A DNA stretch of 64,000 nt from Epiperipatus broadwayi (taxonomy: Eukaryota; Onychophora; Udeonychophora; Euonychophora; Peripatidae). The stretch covers positions 1,872,580-1,936,579 of the forward strand of contig JAQFVV010006215.1 of assembly GCA_028023455.1 (NCBI GenBank). Direction: 5' to 3'. The position numbers and the translations under genes are program-made. The stretch's first letter is position 1. Each line of letters starts with the position of its first letter. Below are positions 33,936-44,561 of the stretch, piece after piece. The notes under the pieces are model-generated. The model was not told where the DNA came from and did no database searches. It was given only the letters and a program-made list of their open reading frames with translations.

Positions 33936-34865
33936 TATATATAATCACTACATGGAATAGTATGTTATAAACTAATTAAATATTTGATTTATTAATAATC
34001 TTATAGCTTCCAAATTTAACCACCCTATAAAAATATTTGAATTGCTTATTGTTCAGGAGTTCATAATAAGTTTGCTAATTAAAAAGACAAATCTGTGCCA
34101 TAATTCACTAATTTTGGTCTCCAAATTTTAGCATTCTATCACTGTACCAAACCGTGAAGGGTATTTTACTCTCATAACTATTAAAAGGTTAATGATAGAT
34201 AGACTGAGAGATATATGAAGCAAGGATTATTTATATATGTTTATATATCTCTATATTCATTATCATCATTATTAGAGCAACTATTCATAAATGATTATGA
34301 TTATTCTAACTTCAGAAAAAACAAAAATGAGTTTTGCAGTGAGTATACAAATTACTCTATAAAACACAAATATATGCACATATTTCACATATGAGCATTT
34401 CATTATGTTTTTAGCCATCTTGTAATGCTTTTTAAATATTCTTCATTATATTCTGTCTTCAGCCATATTCCCCAAGTGAAAAAAAAATAATGCACTATAA
34501 TCTATATATTTCACATAATGTTCATTTCCAAAAACTAAGTTCACAGTGATTATAAAATGCATTTTAAAAAGCCTTTTAGTGTTCATTCACTTCACAGACT
34601 CAATCCATAAAATATTTAGCCTTATAATAGTAAATTCAGTGACATCATGTTGCAAATTGGAAAATATATCAATAGTTCTATGATCTTGATATGTATCCTT
34701 TAAATGATTTTTTCTACACCTTGATAAGAATCTTGTTTCATTTCTATACAATAAATAAAGCAAAATAACAGTCCAATATACAATTAATTTATATCATTAT
34801 GATGATTTGATTTTGGAGTCATTATGATGATAATTAAGATAAAATTGGTACTTTGTGTTGAAAAT
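33936..34865. other. A+T-rich stretch without recognised gene
   Basis: Nothing recognised. Confidence 0.5.
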
Positions 34866-35009
34866 AAACAATATAAATAAAGAAGAGAAAGAGTTATGAT
34901 ATGATAACAAAAGAAACATTATAAATAAAGAAGAGAACGAGTTATGATATGATAACAAAAGAAACAATATAAATAAAGAAGAGAAAGAGTTATGATATGA
35001 TAACAAAAG
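34866..35009. repeat. 48-bp minisatellite, three units
   Basis: Units at 34866-34913, 34914-34961 and 34962-35009 start 'aaaca(a/t)tataaataaag' and end 'gatatgataacaaaag', with one or two substitutions between units. Because 48 is a multiple of three, the reverse strand shows a repeated 16-residue peptide. That is a by-product and not a gene. Confidence 0.9.
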
Positions 35010-35630
35010 ACTAGAGTGCTGTAGTAAGTCAGGATATAAAGAAAAGCAATGACGATTTGGGTTTAGATGTAATGAACATATTGGAAAAATGATAGATAAT
35101 ATTCTGTAGAGAAAATAATATGATAATAATATTACTTTATTTACAAAACAATAAAAGTAAATATATGCAAAAGTGCTGTATGTGATAATAATAAATATTA
35201 TCCAGATTATCTGTTACTTCATGAAGATATAAGTTATGATAAAAATCTTGTAATTATCCAGATGAAATTAAAATAAGAAATAGAATATTAAAATATTGAA
35301 AGAAGGGAGTAACAATAACAAAACACATGCACACACAAATTTGTAAGTACATTCAGGCCAGATATATATTTTTATTGAATATGAACATTGAAATTAATAA
35401 AAGACATGAAAATAGAATCTAAAAAGATGCAATAGAAACAGTTCAAGATAAAAAGTTTAAAAAACTAACTAAATATATAACTCAACATCACATGATCACT
35501 ATCTCATACTAGCACAATAATTGTTATTAAACAATTCAAAATACTTGTTCTTTAAAATCTTTACTTACAGATGAGTGTGTGTCAACTTATATTAAAACAG
35601 TGTATGTATGAAGATTGGTTTCCTTCCAAA
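35010..35630. other. A+T-rich stretch without recognised gene
   Basis: Nothing recognised. The phrase 'caacatcacatgatcac' near 35484 resembles the family F terminus but has no partner. Confidence 0.45.
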
Positions 35631-35705
35631 TACATTAAATAAGAACTCTGAGGAGTGCCAAAGCACGAAACCATGGTCAGGGGTTTGGGGAGGGGTTCCT
35701 GACAG
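35631..35705 (+). ncRNA. hammerhead ribozyme-like motif (type I layout)
   Basis: 35648-35654 is CTGAGGA (CUGANGA core). Stem II is GTGC (35655-35658), loop CAAA, GCAC (35663-35666). GAAA follows at 35667-35670. Stem III is ACC-at-GGT (35670-35677), and the predicted cleavage base is C at 35678. All invariant core positions are present. Just outside, CT (35646-35647) pairs with AG (35679-35680) to close stem I. After an asymmetric loop, CCTTCCAAA (about 35617-35625) can pair with TTTGGGGAGG (about 35684-35693). A 3-bp stem III with a tiny loop is typical of ribozymes in Penelope elements and animal retrozymes, which work best as dimers. Activity is not proven by sequence. Confidence 0.6.
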
Positions 35706-36153
35706 AGATTTTTTAAGTGCTGGCTCTGGCTAAGCATTTATCATAAAGCTTGTAGAGGAATTGGCAATCCTCACTGTTTATAAGTAAACATTTATATGTT
35801 TATCAAACAAACTTCAATGATAGAAAGGTTGCAGATAGTATATAGGTAATGTTATTAGCTACAAATATGATTATCCAAATAAGTAATTACAGGATTATGC
35901 AGAAAATTATTGGGAAGGAATTTTAGTGACATTGAATCCCTTTCTAAAAGCTAACATAGCTATGATTTTATATATAATTGTGGCATTATCATCATTAAAG
36001 TCTAAAAGTAATCACGATCTGAAACATGAGGGGACAATTTCTCTGAGAATTGATGAATAAGTCATAATATACTTCATCTGAAATAAATTTATAATATAAA
36101 TTGCAGCAAAAATAAATCCCAAATAATTTAGATAAGAGATGTAATCAGTTTTA
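35706..36153. other. A+T-rich stretch without recognised gene
   Basis: 35706-35780 is a less A+T-rich continuation downstream of the ribozyme-like motif and may belong to the same element. Its borders are unknown. Confidence 0.4.
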
Positions 36154-36167
36154 TCTTCTACATCTTA

Positions 36168-36320
36168 TAAATTGATTACATAAGTAATATTTACCGAGAC
36201 TATAACCTCAAGAATATGCATGTAAACCACAAGCATAAGCTTGTGGTTAAACACCTGTAGAGGTCCCTACTATTGCATTTTACACACATATTCTCGAGGT
36301 TATAGCCTCGGTAAATATTA
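36168..36320. mobile_element. small hairpin element with 13-bp flanking direct repeats
   Basis: Inverted arms aagtaatatttaccgaga and its inverse (36182-36225 and 36281-36323) surround an inner hairpin accacaagcataagcttgtggt. The direct repeats cttctacatctta at 36155-36167 and 36321-36333 flank the unit and look like a target duplication, although this places the arms asymmetrically within the insert. Confidence 0.6.
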
Positions 36321-36333
36321 CTTCTACATCTTA

Positions 36334-37077
36334 ATACTTGAATTTAGTTTTTGATTTTTATATGTTCAGATAGTTTTAAAAGAATATTATTAAATATTAA
36401 AATCTAGATATTTTCATTTTGTTATTTCTCTCTGTTTATCTTAACCATGAATATGAAGTAACATATTTTTATGTTTATATTATGTAAGTGTTTAAAAACT
36501 GTAAGCTTGTGCTTTTTTTAAAAAACAACAACAATATTATCAATGTATATAAAATCAAGTAGAGCTAGATAATCTCCAGCTAAGAACACTTAGAATTATA
36601 TTTAGTAACCAATATGATATGGCTAACTGAAGTAATTCTGCAATCATTTTTAATATGAATACATTAATTATAGTTATGGCAGGTTTATACACTAATCATT
36701 ACATCTTGAACTTTGGTAAATGGTCTGTCTAGTCATGTAATGTAAAAGCAAACAATTTCAATTTTATAAGAATAAAAAAACAGTGAACTTATAACATTTA
36801 TGAACAAGCTGCAAATAAATAATTTTGTTCGGATAAACCTTTTTAGTCATATTTTGTTTTACTAGTTTAGGACACTATGTAATTCAGTGTCCTTTTCATG
36901 GTCCAGAGATTCTAACTGATCATTTTCATGTAATTTCTTGTAAAGATTATTATTATTAATATCTGCATTTACAGATGCTGCCAGCTACTTGAGAGGAGTC
37001 TTTTTTAATTTATTTTTATATTTAATAAGTAGCACTAGCAATCAATGCCCTTTGCAGTTTATCCCAATAACAGAGTG
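36334..37077. other. A+T-rich stretch without recognised gene
   Basis: Nothing recognised. Confidence 0.5.
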
Positions 37078-37089
37078 AAAGACTCAAGA

Positions 37090-37193
37090 GACGTCAAGCA
37101 TTGGTGGTCGAGAGGTCAGCACAGCTGTCTTACAAGCAGTTGTCTCGGATTAGTAGGTTCACTTCCCAGCCAATGCTATGACACAGGAAAAAA
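37090..37193 (+). mobile_element. tRNA-derived SINE (family S) with 12-bp target duplication
   Basis: The body reads 'gtcaagcattggtggtcgag', aggtcagcacagctgtctta, 'caagcagttgtctcggatta', 'gtaggttcacttcccagcca', 'atgctatgacacagg' and an A-run. The flanks aaagactcaaga lie at 37078-37089 and 37194-37205. A long chance frame overlapping it is not a gene. Confidence 0.82.
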
Positions 37194-37205
37194 AAAGACT
37201 CAAGA

Positions 37206-38052
37206 AAGAAACGTTTCCAAACTAATTTTTATCTGAGGTAAATACAAACAAATATTAGGTTAATCGTTTGAATGGAAATGCTGTCTTTATATTGACAGTT
37301 TGATACTTGAATTGAACAATTAACCAGATGATTATTTACTTGTTAGCAATTTGTAAAACGTGTGTACTAAAACTGCCATTGTTAATCCATAAATATGTTT
37401 CTATAATGATTCAGAAGATATTTTGATCTCAGCACCTCATCTCAAATTAGATAGTTTTTAAAATTCTTCAGTCTTTAGATCTCTTTTATAAAATAAAATA
37501 GATGTTTCTGCATCTTTAATTAAATTTGTATTTTTTAATCATTATAATAATTAAGCCTGAAGTGTAAGTTATTCATAGATTATTACCAATAACATTTTTA
37601 TGTTCTTTTGTAATTCTCTAAATAGATATTACATTTTTTTTATTATTATGTGCTTTTTAATGCAATTTAATACTAATTCCATTAAATACCTTCTATGTCA
37701 TTTTATTCTTATATTTATATTTCATATTCTATTACTATTAAATGACAACCATGTAACCTAAAGAATCATCCATTTCTGATTGGTTCTTACTAATCTTGCG
37801 CAATGCAATTTTTAAAGCATTTCTTGGGTATTATTCTTTTCTCCCCTAAACCTGCTATTTATTAAGTCCTAATACCATATGTATAGAGTGAGAAGCTGGT
37901 CTATTATTTTATTTTAGACAGAAGCATATTTGCAATCCGTCTACTGTTTATTACATATATGGACGTAAATAGGTACGCAATAATGATTGTTTTTTAAAAT
38001 CATATGCTAAGCTGAAATTTTTAATTTTATATAAAGAAAGATCACATAAACA
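37206..38052. other. A+T-rich stretch without recognised gene
   Basis: Nothing recognised. Confidence 0.5.
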
Positions 38053-38157
38053 GTCAAGCGTTGGTGGTCGAGTGGTCAGCACAGCTGCCTTACAAGCATT
38101 TCTTCCGGGTTTGTGGGTTCACTTCCCGGCCGATACTTTGATACATTAAAAAAAAAA
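38053..38157 (+). mobile_element. tRNA-derived SINE (family S), well-preserved head
   Basis: The best preserved family member. GCGTTGG (38058-38064) pairs with CCGATAC near 38139 (CCGATGC in other copies) as a 7-bp acceptor stem with wobble pairs. The A box is GGTCGAGTGGTC and the B box region GGGTTCACTTCCC. The end 'tttgatacatt' plus an A-run corresponds to the family tail TATGACACAT-An. No target duplication was evident, because A/T runs hide the right border. Confidence 0.78.
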
Positions 38158-38814
38158 TTTTTTTTTTTACAAATTATAAATTTTTGGCCAATTTTAGCTC
38201 TTTTTTTTTTTTATATATATATTGAGGGTTTTTTTATATTGATTTAATCGTTTTTAGATTTTATATAGCAGAGAATTGACTAAATATCACATTCATTTTC
38301 TTGTAAAGATAAATCTCTCTTGTAATATATTAAATGTTAAGGTACTTAAAAAATAATAGAAATTATTTCTAATAACATACAAATGAAAATAAATCATCAT
38401 CATCATCATAATAATAAAGAATTTACAAAAATATATATGCATACCCTTTTCCCATCTTCTTTTCTTTTTTTAAACATTAAAACCTTAATAAAAATAAAAG
38501 CAAAACAATACAGATTTAAGTAGAATAGATTTAAATTGAAATATTAATAACGTCACTTTTGTCTTTATTTTTATTTATGTATATTGCCAAAGTTACTTTC
38601 TATAACATCGTCTTCTATTTAGAATAAAAACAGTTAAGATTCATGCAAAATAGATTTAAATTCAAATATTATTTACAATTTTTTACTTATTTTTATTTAT
38701 GTTTATTACCAAAGTTGCTTTTTTTCCTCTTCAATGTCTTTCTATCATTATTCTGTGGTGATTCTCCACATTCTAATATTAAATTTGATTTATTGATGTT
38801 TTTTGATCTTAAAA
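38158..38814. other. A+T-rich stretch without recognised gene
   Basis: Contains a short ATC/ATA microsatellite (38393-38415). Nothing else recognised. Confidence 0.5.
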
Positions 38815-38825
38815 TAATTACTTAT

Positions 38826-38941
38826 GTCTTGCGTTGTTAGCCGAGAGGTATCGCAGCCGCCATGCAAGCAAGTAGTTGGTTGCAGACGGTTGTGGGTTCG
38901 CGTCCCGGCCGATGCTATGACACATGGAAAAAAAAAAATAG
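38826..38941 (+). mobile_element. tRNA-derived SINE, second subfamily, 11-bp target duplication
   Basis: The flanks taattacttat lie at 38815-38825 and 38942-38952. The head GCGTTGTTAGCCGAGAGGTA and the B box GGGTTCGCGTCCC are closer to a genuine class II tRNA than the family S copies. The middle differs ('catgcaagcaagtagttggt'). The end CCGGCCGATGCTATGACACA with its A-run is the same as in family S. A different or older tRNA head joined to the same tail. Confidence 0.82.
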
Positions 38942-38952
38942 TAATTACTTAT

Positions 38953-39659
38953 TTGTTTTGTTTTATTGTTAATTTTCACTGACATTATACTTCCAATTCT
39001 AATATTCTTTTCCTATACTATTTTTATATGAAAGTATATTGTGTATACCCTAGCATTTTTTCTTCTTTGAAAATAATGTTAAATATTTCCTTTTTTATAT
39101 ATCTAGATTAAACTATAATTGCTTTATTTTATTTTTTGTCTCTTTCATATTATTTCTTACTAATAACTATTGTTTAAATACTAGCCTTATTTTTTTATGA
39201 GGTCCGTTCAATATAAATATTTAATAATTTCTCTATCATATATATTAGTATTCTATTTTTTACTCCCAAAAGTTGATCCACAGCATATTAAATTTCAATA
39301 TATACGTGTGCGTGCGTGTTCCAGTAACTTCACCAACATTTATTATTTTTTTAGTTAAAAGAACCTTGAGAATAGCCATATGAAATGACTAAAAGTTTGG
39401 GGACTAAAATTTGTTAATGATTTTTGATTCAAATAAAATAAGTCTTTAAAAGGATAGATTGATGTTTTTTATTGGTTTATTGGAATATCTATATAGTAAA
39501 TATATTGTAAACTAAATTTTGGAAATAAAAAGTAAGAGTAATATGGTATATATATTATTATATAACATTTATGTGGATAGATAATATGAGATGAGTAGTA
39601 AAATAGAAAAAGTAAGATCTTATACAGAAAAGAATAACAAGAAATATGATGGAAAAAGA
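38953..39659. other. A+T-rich stretch with a shared repeat end
   Basis: 39413-39440 (aatgatttttgattcaaata then aaataag) recurs at about 49928-49955 with similar upstream sequence, so both may be 3' ends of an unnamed retroelement. A short (GT)n-like run lies near 39305. Otherwise nothing recognised. Confidence 0.45.
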
Positions 39660-40215
39660 TAAACCAATAAAATGTCACCTGACTCTATCACATGATTCTG
39701 CCACTTACGGTAAACTTTAATAAGTAATAATAGATAAGTAATGATAGGTGCTGAAAAGAGGTTGTATTAGATCTGAAAGATTAAGATGCACTTGATTCAA
39801 AATCCAAAGCTCCTTGCTGATAAATGCTTGAAACTAGTCTGGGAATAAAACAGGCAAAACTCTCCATACAATATTGCCACTCAGAGCAAGCCAGAGTAAT
39901 CAGTGGATGCCAGAAGGCTTGTGCATAAAATCCCCATCTAGTGCCTTCTCATTCAATATATCCAGAATAGTTTCTGTTTTGTGGTCTTTGTCAGTGAGAA
40001 GCCTTGGATTGGAGAGCACTGCACCTAAATCTTAGAATCTAATGCAACCCTCCAGTAGCCACATTTTATTTCTACTTAACTACAAAACTATGAGTCTTAA
40101 ATTGAAAACACAGTAATATTTTCAATTCAAGCTCATTGTCTGTTTTAATAACAGTTATAAGCAAGCATAAGAAATGATGATCATGCGATGTTTATTGATT
40201 TAGTCGGGGATATTG
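39660..40215. mobile_element. foldback element family F, rearranged copy
   Basis: 39849-40120 repeats 26712-26985 in the same order (aacaggcaaaactct, 'gccagagtaatcagtggatg', 'cccatctagtgcct', 'gcaaccctccagtagccac'). Inverse pieces lie on each side: 39750-39845 (a degenerate 'gaaactagtctggga' arm) and 40137-40205 (tgtctgttttaataacagtt to gcgatgtttattga, the terminus). The copy is scrambled relative to 26661-27190. Confidence 0.6.
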
Positions 40216-40683
40216 GATAGGATAGCATAAGATAGAAATTTAATAAGAAAATCATCTTGCAACTATTATTATTTAATAAAGATTATAGTAAGTGGTATAG
40301 AGATGGTGAAACATTAGACTGCTCTATGGAAAAAGATATGAGAGAAAAAAAGAGAGAATCAATTATCAAGATATTAAGATGAATAGAAATTTTACAAATT
40401 TTTTAGGGAATTTAAACAAAAGAAAAAAATGGATAAAAATATTGAATGACTGGATAAAGTTTAATTAAGAATAGTTAAAAAAATTATTAGATATAATTTG
40501 TATTAAAAAAAGGTTTTTTAAAATTAGAAACTTTTTTAATGAATATTTTTGATATATATTATATTAATAAATTAGAAAAATATATATATAAATATACTGT
40601 GACAAATTAAAATTGTTAAATAAAATATTATATAAGAAGGTTAAATGGTTAAATCAATCAATACTTTGACAAAGAAATCATTT
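40216..40683. other. A+T-rich stretch without recognised gene
   Basis: Nothing recognised. Confidence 0.5.
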
Positions 40684-41045
40684 TCAACCATTATCAATCC
40701 ATTGCAGAATGAAGGTTCATCCAAGTTCAATTCATATTCTCTAATCTCTAGTCTGACTTATTCACATCACACCAGCACACTTTCTTATTTCATTCATCTC
40801 ACATGTGGTCTCTTTTTAGGTCTTTTACAATCTCATGGACTCCCATTTAAAATTTCAACTGTCTATCTATTAGCATCTCTTCTAGCAATATGTCCATTCC
40901 AACTCCACATCAGCTTATTATTTTTTTAATGATATTTGTAACACCTGTTTGTTCTCTCACTCATGTATTTTGTTTTCGATCTCTTCTTGTTACTGCTAAC
41001 ATACATCTCTTCATATTTCATTGAGCAGTCTGAAATCTTTATATT
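40684..41045 (-). pseudogene. LINE reverse transcriptase C-terminal relic (family A, copy 3)
   Basis: The minus strand ends with IELG-TFILQWIDNG and a stop at 40684-40686. Before it are frames for REQTGVTNIIKK (about 40950) and a degraded copy of the LKWSWAGH block. It aligns block by block with copy 1 (957-1300), so both come from the same family. It is broken by stops and shifts. Confidence 0.75.
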
Positions 41046-41479
41046 AATATTTAAAAATGATGATAGAAAAGATATTAGAAATACTGAGGCAAATATGTAT
41101 ATTTAAAAAAAGATGTATTAAAGAATAAGATAAAGCAAAGATAAGTTAAAACATTAATGAAGTTATAGATTGGACATGTATAATATTAGAGTTTAAAAAC
41201 AAAACTGATATTATTGGTAATAATTATAGTCAATTGATAATTACATTTATAAATACAGATAAATAACAATTACTGATTTAATCAATGATACAGCTGATAG
41301 AGATAAACATATTATAAATTTAACAGTTAAATTATTTAAAGAAAAAAAAGAAAAATTTTAAATAAACATCTTTAAAATGTACTTAAAATATAAAAAAAAA
41401 ATAGATATAGAAAAAGAATTAGAAATTGGAATGAAAACTAAAATAATATTAATAACTATTTAAAAGAAAATATGACAAG
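41046..41479. other. A+T-rich stretch without recognised gene
   Basis: Nothing recognised. Confidence 0.5.
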
Positions 41480-41860
41480 TTGAAATAATCACATGATCAT
41501 CATGTCCTATGTTTATACAAGTTGTTACAGCAGTAGCAATTCTCTCCATATAGTAGTGCCATCTAGTGCAAGCCATAGTAATCAATGGATGCTAGGTTTG
41601 TATATTAAAATCCCTATTTAGTGCCTACTCATCTAATATCCCTAGACTAGTTTCTAAATTGTGGTCTTTGTCAGTGAGGAGCTTTGATCTAGGCACAGTG
41701 CTCTCAGATCCAAGATTTAATCATTGATGAAGATCACAAGCTAGAAACTAGTCTGAGAATATTGGATAAGTAGGCACTAGTTAGGGATTTAGATGCATAA
41801 ACCTATTATTATCCATTGATTATTATGACTTTCACTAGGTGTCCCTAATGAATGTATAGA
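41480..41860. mobile_element. foldback element family F, degenerate copy
   Basis: The left arm has 'aatcacatgatcatcatgtc', 'gtaatcaatggatgct', 'ccctagactagtttcta' and 'gtcagtgaggagc'. The right arm (41720-41835) has the inverses ('catt-atgaagatcac', 'gaaactagtctgagaatatt', 'tccattgattatta'). About 380 bp in total, with more mismatches than copy 1. Confidence 0.6.
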
Positions 41861-41899
41861 ATGAGTTATAGAAGAATAGAGATACTAATAAAAAATAGG

Positions 41900-42452
41900 G
41901 GTTGGAGAGATGAAACACTAGTATGGAGAGTAAAAATTATTTAAATATGGAAGTAAACAGAATATTGGGTACAAGTTAATTTATAATAATAGCAAGGAAA
42001 GTAGTTTACTGTTTAAGGCTCGAACAGGATCATTAGCAACAAAGGAATATATACATAAATGGAGGAATGTGGGTAATTTAGTCTGCAAATTATGTAAGGA
42101 AGTCATGGAAAATATTAGGCATCTGTTAATTGAATATAAATACAAACAGAAAGGATACAAATAATGAAGTTATGGGGAAATTAAATATAAACAAATTTAT
42201 TATACAGAAAATGGGTTCTTGATTTTTATACTGGATTTGGAAAAAGATAAAGGGATCTAGATATAAAGGCATAGAATGGACAATGATAGTATTGTGGAAA
42301 TGGAATGGAGCATGTTAGAGAAGAATATGGTAAAAACTTAGGGTGGGAAATGGAAAATAAAGTAAAGTAGCTAACATATTTATTTGGGCATAATGACTGA
42401 GAGATTCCTGACTCCGATAAAGGAGAAGCCATCGTGCATCGCATTGCATCAA
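41900..42452 (+). pseudogene. LINE family B: ORF2 C-terminus and 3' tail
   Basis: The frame at 42010-42165 reads LFKARTGSLATKEYIHKWRN, then VGNLVCKLCKEVMENIRHLL, then IEYKYKQ. This is the C-terminal Cys/His motif of many LINE ORF2 proteins ('RTG-L-----l--w-----C-lC----E---HLl-eC'), with the last Cys changed to Tyr. Downstream the frame decays, and 42375-42452 is the shared family tail (gggcataatgactgagagat to gcatca). The SINE at 42460 inserted directly after this tail. Confidence 0.7.
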
Positions 42453-42459
42453 TACCAGC

Positions 42460-42565
42460 AGTCGAGTGTCGGTGGTCAAGTGGTCAGCATGGCTGCCCTA
42501 CAAGCAGTTGTCCCAGGTTAGCATATTCACTTCCCAGCTGATGCTATGACACATGAAAAAAAAAA
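42460..42565 (+). mobile_element. tRNA-derived SINE (family S) with 10-bp target duplication
   Basis: The body reads gtcgagtgtcggtggtcaag, tggtcagcatggctgcccta, 'caagcagttgtcccaggtta', 'cacttcccagctgatgctat' and 'gacacatg' plus an A-run. The flanks caataccagc (42450-42459) and caatatcagc (42566-42575) differ by one base. It landed at the 3' end of the LINE B copy. Confidence 0.8.
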
Positions 42566-42575
42566 CAATATCAGC

Positions 42576-43012
42576 TGAATCTGAAAATGATGTAAATAAT
42601 TGGACAACACCCATTTCCAAATCTTTAACCGTTTTAAATCTAGAAACCTTTGATACCTTAAAATTATCAAAAAACTTACCAAATATAGAACAGTTATTTT
42701 CTCCAAAAAAATACCCTGACTTCTCAGAAAAATCTCTACATTTTTAAACCAATGACTTATTTTTTTATATGAAATTTTGTTAACAATATCCTTTCTTTTG
42801 AACAAACCCATTCCTATAATAATTTTTGTTCACCCAACTTCATGACATTGTGAATATTAAAATCTATAATTTTCGGTTCAATTATCTTAACTCTAACCAA
42901 AAAAGAATCTTTATATAAATATAAATCAATTTGACAATAATGTTTTACAAAGGTTAAATATAGGAATATTTTTTAACAGTTGGAAGAAATAATAAAAATA
43001 TTGTATATATAT
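42576..43012. other. A+T-rich stretch without recognised gene
   Basis: Two overlapping frames on opposite strands (42527-42811) have no recognised motif. Nothing else seen. Confidence 0.45.
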
Positions 43013-43982
43013 TGTAACCTAGTGTTATTGACACTTGGTTTACTTGGCATTATTTCTGCAGGAAAACAATGCTATTCTTTAAAGAAATAAAAAGATAAAA
43101 TAACAATAGTAATAATTGATTAATAAAGTATGCTATTCACTCACTTTGGCATGTTTTGGGTGAATAACTAATAGATTTAATAACTCAATGTCATTTTTAA
43201 AGAGAGAACATGAATAATTTAATTGAGATATTAATAATTAGAGCAAATTAATATGGTATAAAAGCTAAACAGTAATTGATTTTGGATGGGTAGAGGGGAG
43301 AGTGGATGAGTGTCTTATCATAAAGCACAATAACTTCTGGTAATTTCTTTTTGTAAAAAAAAAAAAAAAAAAATGAATTTATTCCCAAACCATTAACTTT
43401 GGTTGCACATTATTCCATTCCCATTTAGTTAAATTGTCTAAGTAATAAATCTTAGTTATATTATTGTGTTGTCATGGATGATGGAAGGACACAAAAAGCA
43501 CCCTTGTCTTTTTATTATTCTGACTGAGATTCTGAAAAAAAAAAGAGCTGTGTTATTCAAAATTATACGTCATTATTGAATAGAATTATCATCTCTTTAA
43601 ATAATATAGCAGTTGATATGAGAGATGAAGACACATTGAATTTAAGTAAAATAAATGTTTCCTATAGCCGACCAGAATGCCAGTCATATGCGACAACACA
43701 ATACTGCCGAGCATTTCCTTACATGAAACAAAGAACCCTGAGATTAATATTATTATAATTATTCTTTAAATTAATAAGTGATCAATTATTGTTGTTATTA
43801 CAATCGTGGCATGGCTTAAGAGAATTGAATGTACAATTGTATTATATGAAAAGTATTTTAGATCATATTGGAAAATTAATGGATATGTTGCTTTATTTTG
43901 GTTGTCTTAAACAACAACCTGAAAAATTAGTGTCCTGGGTGAAAAGTGCAAAAAAAAATAAAAAAAAAATACTGGGTTAGAA
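43013..43982 (+). repeat. 5' LTR
   Basis: It starts TGTAACCTAGTG and ends GGGTTAGAA, which preserves an imperfect TGTAACC/GGTTA inverted end. It contains a TATA box at 43257, an A19 run near 43355 and an A-rich run near the end. Two small frames inside it (43576-43758 and 43789-43980) are duplicated in the other LTR and are not genes. Confidence 0.85.
43257..43264 (+). promoter_or_regulatory. LTR TATA box
   Basis: TATAAAAG, about 245 bp into the LTR and preceded by a long A+T-rich U3. It is conserved in the other LTR at 47411-47418. Likely Pol II promoter of the genomic RNA (inference). Confidence 0.5.
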
Positions 43983-43983
43983 A

Positions 43984-43996
43984 TGGCCGCCCAACT
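43984..43996 (+). promoter_or_regulatory. primer-binding site
   Basis: TGGCCGCCCAAC begins 1 base after the LTR. Apart from one inserted C it equals TGGCGCCCAAC, the tRNA 3'-end complement used by many Gypsy elements and retroviruses. Confidence 0.55.
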
Positions 43997-44561
43997 ACAG
44001 GGGCCATCGATGGCTATAGCTGGCCATGAGGAATTTAGTAAACTTTTCTTGAAGTCAATATTAATATTGTTTGCACTTGAATGGATTAGTTATTCATTGA
44101 TTAAAAATATTTGCCAATAATGAATTGTTTTCACCATAAGATATTATGTGAATATCTATTATATGATCTAATCTTTTGCCACTAAAAAATAAATAATTAA
44201 GTTGTCAGTTTATGATGTTGTGGTCTGTAGGAAATTCCATAAAACACTGTAATGATTTTATCATTTATGATGATCTGTTTGTCTGGTCTTGTGATTGGCA
44301 CTTATGCTATATTACATAATATCTAATGAGATTTATATGGACCAAGAAGCATGTGAAAAAAAAAAAAGAGCATATTTAGTAGTTAATGTTGGAGCTTTAG
44401 GGATATTAAATGTCAGAGCATAGTTTTTGGTGTAGATTGTTTTTGGTAGGAGAGGCATGGAGGCAGGATGTCTTGTCAATAATTTCTTATCGATAAATTT
44501 ATTAATAGTTCATTGCTAATATTTCAGTACTGTTAAATACTAAAAGAGTTAGAATTTTAAT

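Noticed and set aside
34797-35006. Minus-strand frame with a 16-residue repeated peptide, or a CRISPR-like array
   Set aside because: It is a 48-bp minisatellite whose unit length is a multiple of three; units abut without spacers, and the genome is eukaryotic.
37045-37236. 63-codon plus-strand frame with cysteine-containing peptide
   Set aside because: It is the SINE at 37090-37193 translated by chance.
38826-38941. Functional tRNA gene
   Set aside because: A and B boxes are good, but the variable region does not fold properly, the acceptor pairing is weak, and the A-tail and 11-bp duplication show a retroposed SINE.
43576-43980. Two small frames repeated at 47732-48060
   Set aside because: They lie within the LTRs, so their repetition only reflects the LTR pair; no domain is recognised.
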